A stretch of DNA of 5,696 bases, taken from an uncultured Eubacteriales bacterium. GTDB lineage: Bacteria > Bacillota_A > Clostridia > Oscillospirales > Oscillospiraceae. This document shows positions 1 to 5,696 of the stretch, one piece after another (the stretch's first letter is position 1; each line of letters starts with the position of its first letter). The notes below the pieces were generated by a model. It ran no database searches, had not been told where the DNA came from, and saw nothing but the letters and a program-made list of their open reading frames with translations. The translations under genes and the position numbers were made by a program. Location: assembly GCA_949747935.1 (NCBI GenBank), contig CATKHE010000082.1:1-5696 (forward strand), in the 5' to 3' direction.

Positions 1-780
1 GGATATGCCCTCCAGATGCCGGTGGACAGGGTAACATCCGGCGAGGCCGCCGCCGGGCTGGAACAGGCCGGGGCGGAGGGACTGATTCTGGAGATGAAGG
101 GTCAGGACGGCAAGCTGGCCTGGCATTCCGGGCTGACTCTGGCCGACAAGGCCCATGTGAACGGGCCCCAGGCGGTGAACGACGTCCTGATCCAATGGAA
201 TCAGGGAGAGACGTATACCATTGCCCGGGTCTGCTGCTTCCGGGACGACAGCGTCCCCTACTTCCGAAACGGCTTGGCCCTGCGCCGGGGGGGCAACAAC
301 TGGCGGGACGAGTTGGGCCTGCGCTGGATGAGCCCTGCCCGGGAGGAGGCCCGGGACTATATCGCCGCCCTGTGCGGCGAACTGGGCCAGTTGGGCTTTG
401 ACGAGATTGTGCTGGAGCAGTTCACCTTCCCCACCGGCGGGAAGCTGGAGAATATCAACCGGGGGGAGGGCTATGACCCCGCCCGGTTCTCCGCCGACCT
501 GGAGGACCTGCTCACCCGGGTCCAGGAGGCGGTGGAGCCCTACGGGACCAAAATATCCCTGCGGGTAGAGAGCGAGGCCCTGGAGCACACAGAGCTGAGC
601 GGCCTGTCGGCGTCGCTGCTGGACCGCTTCGCCTACCGGTTCTGGACCGGGGCGGAGGGACAGGCAGCTCTCGCTGGCATGGCAGAAATTGAGAACGCCG
701 GGGAGCGGACGGTGGAAATTGTGACTCAGGCCGCGGAGGACCGGGAACGTTTCCAGGCGGTGCTCTCTGAGAAAGGATAA
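1..780 (+). CDS. Putative glycoside-hydrolase-like protein (DUF4015 type), 3' part
   Basis: The frame is open from the first base, so this is the C-terminal 259 residues of a longer protein. The ATG at 16 is an internal Met with no ribosome binding site in view. The visible part resembles the putative glycosyl hydrolase domain DUF4015 (TIM-barrel-like). It has an early strand motif ILEMKGQDGKLAWHS (visible residues 29-43), a YTIARVCCFRD block (72-82), a W-R-D-E-L-G-L-R-W-M-S-P segment (about 101-112) and GFDEIVLEQFTFP (132-144). These correspond to family blocks of the form 'K.DDG...Y.S', 'YTIARI..F.D' and 'GFDEIQFDYVRFP'. Substrate and activity are unknown; cell-wall or polysaccharide cleavage is only the family-level suggestion. 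The usual acidic FDY segment reads LEQ here, so catalysis should not be assumed. The gene ends at TAA and is closed by its own terminator, so it is not part of the ATPase operon. Family call is fairly sure; function is not. Confidence 0.72.
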   Translation, partial: GYALQMPVDRVTSGEAAAGLEQAGAEGLILEMKGQDGKLAWHSGLTLADKAHVNGPQAVNDVLIQWNQGETYTIARVCCFRDDSVPYFRNGLALRRGGNNWRDELGLRWMSPAREEARDYIAALCGELGQLGFDEIVLEQFTFPTGGKLENINRGEGYDPARFSADLEDLLTRVQEAVEPYGTKISLRVESEALEHTELSGLSASLLDRFAYRFWTGAEGQAALAGMAEIENAGERTVEIVTQAAEDRERFQAVLSEKG

Positions 781-791
781 TACGGAACGGG

Positions 792-827
792 CGCCGCCCG
801 GCCGGTCTTCCGGCCGGGCGGCGTTTT
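792..827 (+). terminator. Rho-independent terminator after the hydrolase-like gene
   Basis: A perfect 14-bp GC-rich inverted repeat (792-805 with 810-823) encloses a 4-base TCTT loop and is followed at once by TTTT (824-827). It starts 12 bases after the TAA stop at 778-780. The T run is short, but the stem is very stable. It should end transcription of the upstream gene and insulate the ATPase operon from it. Confidence 0.93.
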
Positions 828-980
828 AGGCAAATGGGAAAAGGTGTGGGAAATCCAGTCAAATACAGGGAAATAACCGTGTAAAGAGGTGGAAAAAAGC
901 CTTGATTTTTTACGAAATTTTTACTACAATAATACGGTAGCGATTGTCTCTATTTTTTAGACGCAAAAGGTGGTGAAAAC
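828..980 (+). other. Intergenic region and 5' leader of the ATPase operon
   Basis: This is the only sizeable non-coding gap. It turns AT-rich from about 891 (A run 893-898, T runs 905-911 and 917-922, T run 953-958) against very GC-rich flanks. It holds the promoter at 902-930 and a leader of roughly 40-45 bases. I see no riboswitch-like fold, no long inverted repeat that would be an obvious operator, and no convincing small gene. The only short frame (834-884, 16 codons) lacks a ribosome binding site and lies upstream of the promoter. Confidence 0.7.
902..930 (+). promoter_or_regulatory. Sigma-A-type promoter for the V-type ATPase operon
   Basis: A -35 box TTGATT (902-907, 4 of 6 to TTGACA) and a -10 box TACAAT (925-930, 5 of 6 to TATAAT) are separated by the ideal 17 bases. 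A-rich DNA just upstream (893-898) could help polymerase binding. The predicted transcript start is around 936-939, giving a leader of about 42-45 bases before the first ATG at 981. It is the only promoter-like sequence seen for the whole ATPase gene set. Assignment is by consensus match only. Confidence 0.75.
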
Positions 981-1294
981 ATGGCATTGGAAGCGATTCA
1001 GACGGTCACTCAGGCTGAGGCCAAGGCCAGGGCGGACCGGGAGGCCGCCGCCGCTCAGGTCAAGCAGAGGCTGGCCGACGCCCAGCGGGAGGCCCGGCAG
1101 ATCGTGGACGAGGCCCGCCAGCAGGCGGGCGGAGAGGCCCGCCGGATGATGTCTGAGGCAGAAGAGAAGGCCGCCCAGCTGACCCGGGAGGAGCTGAAGA
1201 AGGCGGCCGCTGACTGCGAGACACTGAAACGGAATGCCCGGGGGCGGCTGGAGGAGGCCGCGCAGCTCATTGTTGGAAGGGTCGTGGAACAGTA

Positions 1295-1295
<1 letters not shown>
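981..1295 (+). CDS. ntpF: V/A-type ATPase peripheral stalk subunit (G/H-like, NtpF equivalent)
   Basis: A 104-residue, highly charged, Ala/Glu/Arg-rich protein predicted to be almost entirely a long alpha-helical coiled coil (about residues 8-98), with no membrane segment. It fits the G/H subunit of bacterial and archaeal A/V-type ATPases, which pairs with subunit E to form the peripheral stalk holding the catalytic head against subunit I. The C-terminal stretch RLEEAAQLIVGRVVEQ (89-104) resembles the family's conserved end, which contacts the E C-terminal domain. Sequence alone would be weak evidence, because coiled coils look alike. Length and position as first gene before I, K, E and C, as in the E. 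hirae ntp operon, make the call good. The ATG at 981 has a GGTGGTG ribosome binding site (969-975) 5 bases upstream. The stop overlaps the next start by one base (TAATG), so translation of subunit I is probably coupled to this gene. Some annotations call it AtpH or 'subunit G'. Confidence 0.87.
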
Positions 1296-3742
<2,447 letters not shown>

Positions 3743-3743
<1 letters not shown>

Positions 3744-3760
3744 TCCCGCGGAAAGGGGAT
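3743..3760 (+). promoter_or_regulatory. Possible small hairpin over the ntpE ribosome binding site
   Basis: In the 22-base gap between ntpK and ntpE, ATCCC (3743-3747) can pair with GGGAT (3756-3760) across an 8-base loop, extendable by a G-U pair (3742 with 3761). The 3' arm covers most of the AAAGGGG ribosome binding site of ntpE (3752-3758). The stem is short, so it could mildly lower ntpE initiation or slow decay of the ntpK message. It may equally be chance. Confidence 0.3.
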
Positions 3761-3765
3761 TCAAC

Positions 3766-4455
3766 ATGGAAGGAATCGAAAAAATCACCGCTAAGATCGC
3801 CGAGGACGCCCAGGCGGAGATCGATACGCTGACAGCGGAGACCGACGGAAAAATCCAGGCCATCCGGTCCAACGCCGAGCATCAGGCCCAGCAGGAGGCC
3901 AACGAGATCGTGGAGAAGGGCCGCATGGCTGCCAGCGAGCGGCTGGAACGGCTGAGCTCCGCCGCTCAGATGGAGCGGCGCAAGCTGGAGCTGTCTGCCA
4001 AGCAGGAGGTGCTGGGCGAGGCCTTCGACCTGGCCCTGGAGAAGCTGTGTTCCCTGCCCGAGCAGGAGTACATCGTCCTGCTGACCAAGCTGGCCCTGAA
4101 GGCCAGCTCCTCCGGCAGAGAGCAGTTGATTTTCTCCCAGAAGGACCGGGCCCGGGTAGGCAAGCAGGTGGTCATCGCCGCCAACGAGGCCTTGGTGAAG
4201 GAGCGCGCCCCCAGCCTGCCTGAGGAGGTCACCAAATCCAAGGTGGGTGCTTTTGTGGATAAGCTGGTCCACAGCACCACCGCGGCCGTCACAGGCGCGG
4301 GAATGCTCACCCTGTCCGAGGAGACTCGTGACATTAAGGGCGGCTTCATCATGGTGGACGGCGACGTGGAGATTAACTGCGCCTTCGAGACCCTGGTCCG
4401 CCTCCAGCGGGAGAAGCTGGAGAAGACAGTGGCTGACGCTCTGTTTCAATCATAA
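3766..4455 (+). CDS. ntpE: V/A-type ATPase peripheral stalk subunit E
   Basis: A 229-residue soluble protein with the two-part build of subunit E. The N-terminal charged alpha-helix (about 1-100, rich in Glu, Lys, Ala and Gln) should coil with the ntpF product along the stalk. The C-terminal globular domain (about 101-229) contacts the top of the catalytic head. Family marks are the opening GIEKITAKIAEDAQAEI (3-19), EYIVLLTKLAL (101-111), the near-invariant IKGGFIMVDGDVEINCAFETL (190-210) and the terminal ADALF (223-227). The family commonly has GG followed by a 'dG.i.vd.tfe' segment in this place. The ATG at 3766 is preceded by AAAGGGG (3752-3758) at 7 bases. The gene sits 22 bases after ntpK and 17 before ntpC, the standard position. 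It is full length and intact. Confidence 0.95.
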   Translation: MEGIEKITAKIAEDAQAEIDTLTAETDGKIQAIRSNAEHQAQQEANEIVEKGRMAASERLERLSSAAQMERRKLELSAKQEVLGEAFDLALEKLCSLPEQEYIVLLTKLALKASSSGREQLIFSQKDRARVGKQVVIAANEALVKERAPSLPEEVTKSKVGAFVDKLVHSTTAAVTGAGMLTLSEETRDIKGGFIMVDGDVEINCAFETLVRLQREKLEKTVADALFQS

Positions 4456-4475
4456 GGAAGGGGGCATCTGTTTTG
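4456..4475 (+). promoter_or_regulatory. Ribosome binding site that fixes the TTG start of ntpC
   Basis: GGAAGGGGG (4456-4464) begins directly after the ntpE stop and lies 8 bases before TTG (4473-4475). The next in-frame ATG is codon 20, with no such site in front of it, and starting there would remove the conserved DYLAISARIRAM segment. TTG is therefore the supported start. TTG is a weaker initiation codon than ATG and may lower the output of this single-copy subunit. Confidence 0.8.
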
Positions 4476-5456
4476 TCCCACCGCAAAAAAGACACTGACT
4501 ATCTGGCCATTTCCGCCCGCATTCGGGCTATGGAGAACAAGCTCCTCACCCACGAGCGGATGGATCGGATGATCGAGGCCCGAGACGACTCCGAGGCCAT
4601 GAAGAGCCTCGCCGAGTGCGGCTACGCCGAGGGCCCCCTGGACGACGTTCTGGCCCAGGCCAGGGCCGAGGTCTTCAAGGATATGGAGCAGGGGGCACCC
4701 GACCCCCGGCTGGTGGAGGTCTTTCAGATCAAGTACGACTACCACAACGCCAAGACCATCCTCAAGGCTCAGGCCATGAGGACCAATCCGGAGCGGCTTC
4801 TGCTGGCCGGCGGCCGGTACGACCCCGCTGCCCTGTGGGACGGCTGGAGGCGGGACGCCCTCAGCGGAACCAGCGAGGTCTTCCGTAAAGCGATGGAGCA
4901 GGCGAAGGTCTCTTTGGACGAGGGGGGCGACCCCCAGCGGGCCGACCTGATCCTGGACAGGGCCTGCTACGGCGAGATGGCCCAGCTGGCGAAGGAGCTG
5001 GAAAGCCCCTTTCTCCAGGGCTATGTCCGCCTGTCGGTGGACGTGGCCAACCTGCGCGCCGCCGTCCGTGTGGCCCGTATGAGCCGGGAAGGCGAGTTCC
5101 TGCGGCAGGTACTGCTGCCCGGCGGCAATGTCTCCGAGGGGGCCATAGCCGCCGCTCGGGGCGACGCCCTGGGTGAGGTCTTCCGGTCCGGGCCGCTGGC
5201 CCAGGCCGCCGAACTGGGCGCCCGGCTGGCCCAGCCAGGAGGGGAATCCCTCACCGCCTTCGAGCGGGAGTGCGACAACGCCCTCACCGCCTATCTGGCC
5301 GCCGCCCGCCGCGTCCCTTTCGGGGAAGAGGCGGTCATCGGCTACCTGTATGCCAAAGAGCTGGAGTTCACCGCTATCCGGGCCATTTTCGCCGGACGCG
5401 CGGCAGGGCTGGATGGAGACACCATCCGCTCCCGACTCCGGGAAACCTATGTGTAA
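4473..5456 (+). CDS. ntpC: V/A-type ATPase subunit C (d-subunit homologue, rotor connector)
   Basis: A 327-residue, mostly alpha-helical soluble protein, matching the usual size of bacterial subunit C. This funnel-shaped subunit (d in eukaryotes) sits on the K ring and receives the central stalk (D and F). Visible family features are the N-terminal DYLAISARIRAMENKLLT (8-25), which lines up with the 'YLNARVR...LL' opening of the Thermus subunit. Others are IKYDYHNAKTILKA (85-98, the 'D.HNL...L.AK' block), YVRLSVDVANLRAAVRVAR (184-202, the 'D..NLR...' block) and the C-terminal GYLYAKELEFTAIRAIFAGR (290-309). The internal repeats of the family (YDYHN / VDVANLR / LEFTAIR) are all recognisable. 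It starts with TTG, chosen because of a well-spaced GGAAGGGGG and because the conserved N-terminus would otherwise be lost. It ends at TAA, 12 bases before the next gene. Confidence 0.95.
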   Translation: MSHRKKDTDYLAISARIRAMENKLLTHERMDRMIEARDDSEAMKSLAECGYAEGPLDDVLAQARAEVFKDMEQGAPDPRLVEVFQIKYDYHNAKTILKAQAMRTNPERLLLAGGRYDPAALWDGWRRDALSGTSEVFRKAMEQAKVSLDEGGDPQRADLILDRACYGEMAQLAKELESPFLQGYVRLSVDVANLRAAVRVARMSREGEFLRQVLLPGGNVSEGAIAAARGDALGEVFRSGPLAQAAELGARLAQPGGESLTAFERECDNALTAYLAAARRVPFGEEAVIGYLYAKELEFTAIRAIFAGRAAGLDGDTIRSRLRETYV

Positions 5457-5468
5457 GGGGGATTGCAG

Positions 5469-5696
5469 ATGTATAAAATCGCCGCCATGGGCGACAAGGA
5501 CAGCGTACTGGGCTTCAAGGCCCTGGGGTTGGAGGTCTGCCCGGTAAGCACCCCCGAGGAAGGCCGTGAAGCCCTCCACCGGATGGCCAAGGAGAACTAC
5601 GCCATCATCTATATGACCGAGCAGCTGGCCGCCCAGCTCCCCCAGGAGATCGCCCGGTATAAGGACGCCCTCACCCCGGCCATCATCCTGATTCCC
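5469..5696 (+). CDS. ntpG: V/A-type ATPase central stalk subunit F (NtpG in E. hirae), 5' part
   Basis: The first 76 residues of subunit F, cut by the window edge; the family is usually about 100-105 residues, so roughly a quarter is missing. Subunit F binds subunit D in the central rotor stalk and has a small Rossmann-like fold with a mobile C-terminal helix that regulates activity in some enzymes. Visible marks are MYKIAAMGDKDSVLGFKALG (1-20), where GDKDSVLGF is the family signature after strand 1, NYAIIYMTEQLA (43-54) and PAIILIP (70-76), which leads into the conserved loop before the missing C-terminal part. The ATG at 5469 has AAGGGGG (5455-5461) 7 bases upstream. This gene is called atpF or subunit F in many annotations and ntpG in E. 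hirae. Subunits A, B and D are expected to follow. Confidence 0.95.
   Translation, partial: MYKIAAMGDKDSVLGFKALGLEVCPVSTPEEGREALHRMAKENYAIIYMTEQLAAQLPQEIARYKDALTPAIILIP

Noticed and set aside
16..18. ATG at 16 as the true start of the first gene
   Set aside because: The frame is open back to base 1, no ribosome binding site precedes the ATG in the bases visible, and the protein appears to be missing upstream sequence. It is better read as a partial gene.
834..884. Sixteen-codon frame between terminator and promoter as a leader peptide
   Set aside because: It has no ribosome binding site, and it lies upstream of the predicted transcript start, so it would not be on the ATPase message.
4446..5579. 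Long open frame on the minus strand (377 codons) opposite subunits C and F
   Set aside because: Same compositional artefact: low-complexity Gly/Gln/Leu-rich translation antisense to conserved ATPase genes.

Overview
The window is a stretch of GC-rich, densely packed bacterial chromosome. It looks like a member of the Clostridia, probably an Oscillospiraceae-type gut anaerobe (Flavonifractor/Pseudoflavonifractor-like). That guess rests on strong AGGAGG-type ribosome binding sites, GC-rich coding sequence with AT-rich promoter DNA, and the kind of genes present. It is an inference from style, not a taxonomic identification.

Layout: positions 1-780 hold the 3' part of a gene for a putative glycoside-hydrolase-like (DUF4015-type) protein whose start lies before the window. 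A very strong rho-independent terminator (792-827) closes it. A gap of about 150 bases follows, with a good sigma-A-type promoter (902-930). From 981 to the end runs a single co-directional operon for a V/A-type rotary ATPase, in the order stalk subunit G/H-like (ntpF), I (a-subunit), K (rotor ring), E (stalk), C (central connector), F (central stalk; ntpG in Enterococcus hirae naming). The last gene is cut by the window edge. This is the order of the first six genes of the E. hirae ntp operon (ntpFIKECG), so the catalytic A and B genes and then D would be expected just downstream.

How the genes work together: K forms the membrane ring and I the static half-channel with the essential arginine. 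The ntpF product and E form the peripheral stalks. C couples the central stalk (F, with D downstream) to the ring. Genes are separated by 12-22 bases or overlap by 1 base, with no internal terminator seen. The K subunit keeps every residue that binds sodium in E. hirae NtpK, and has one carboxylate per four-helix subunit. This predicts a Na+-coupled enzyme of the pump type.

I found no mobile element, CRISPR array, tRNA or rRNA, and no sign of a new system. The points worth a second look are the predicted ion specificity, the translation signals that seem tuned to subunit number, the distinct codon use of the K gene, and a diverged motif in the upstream hydrolase-like protein.
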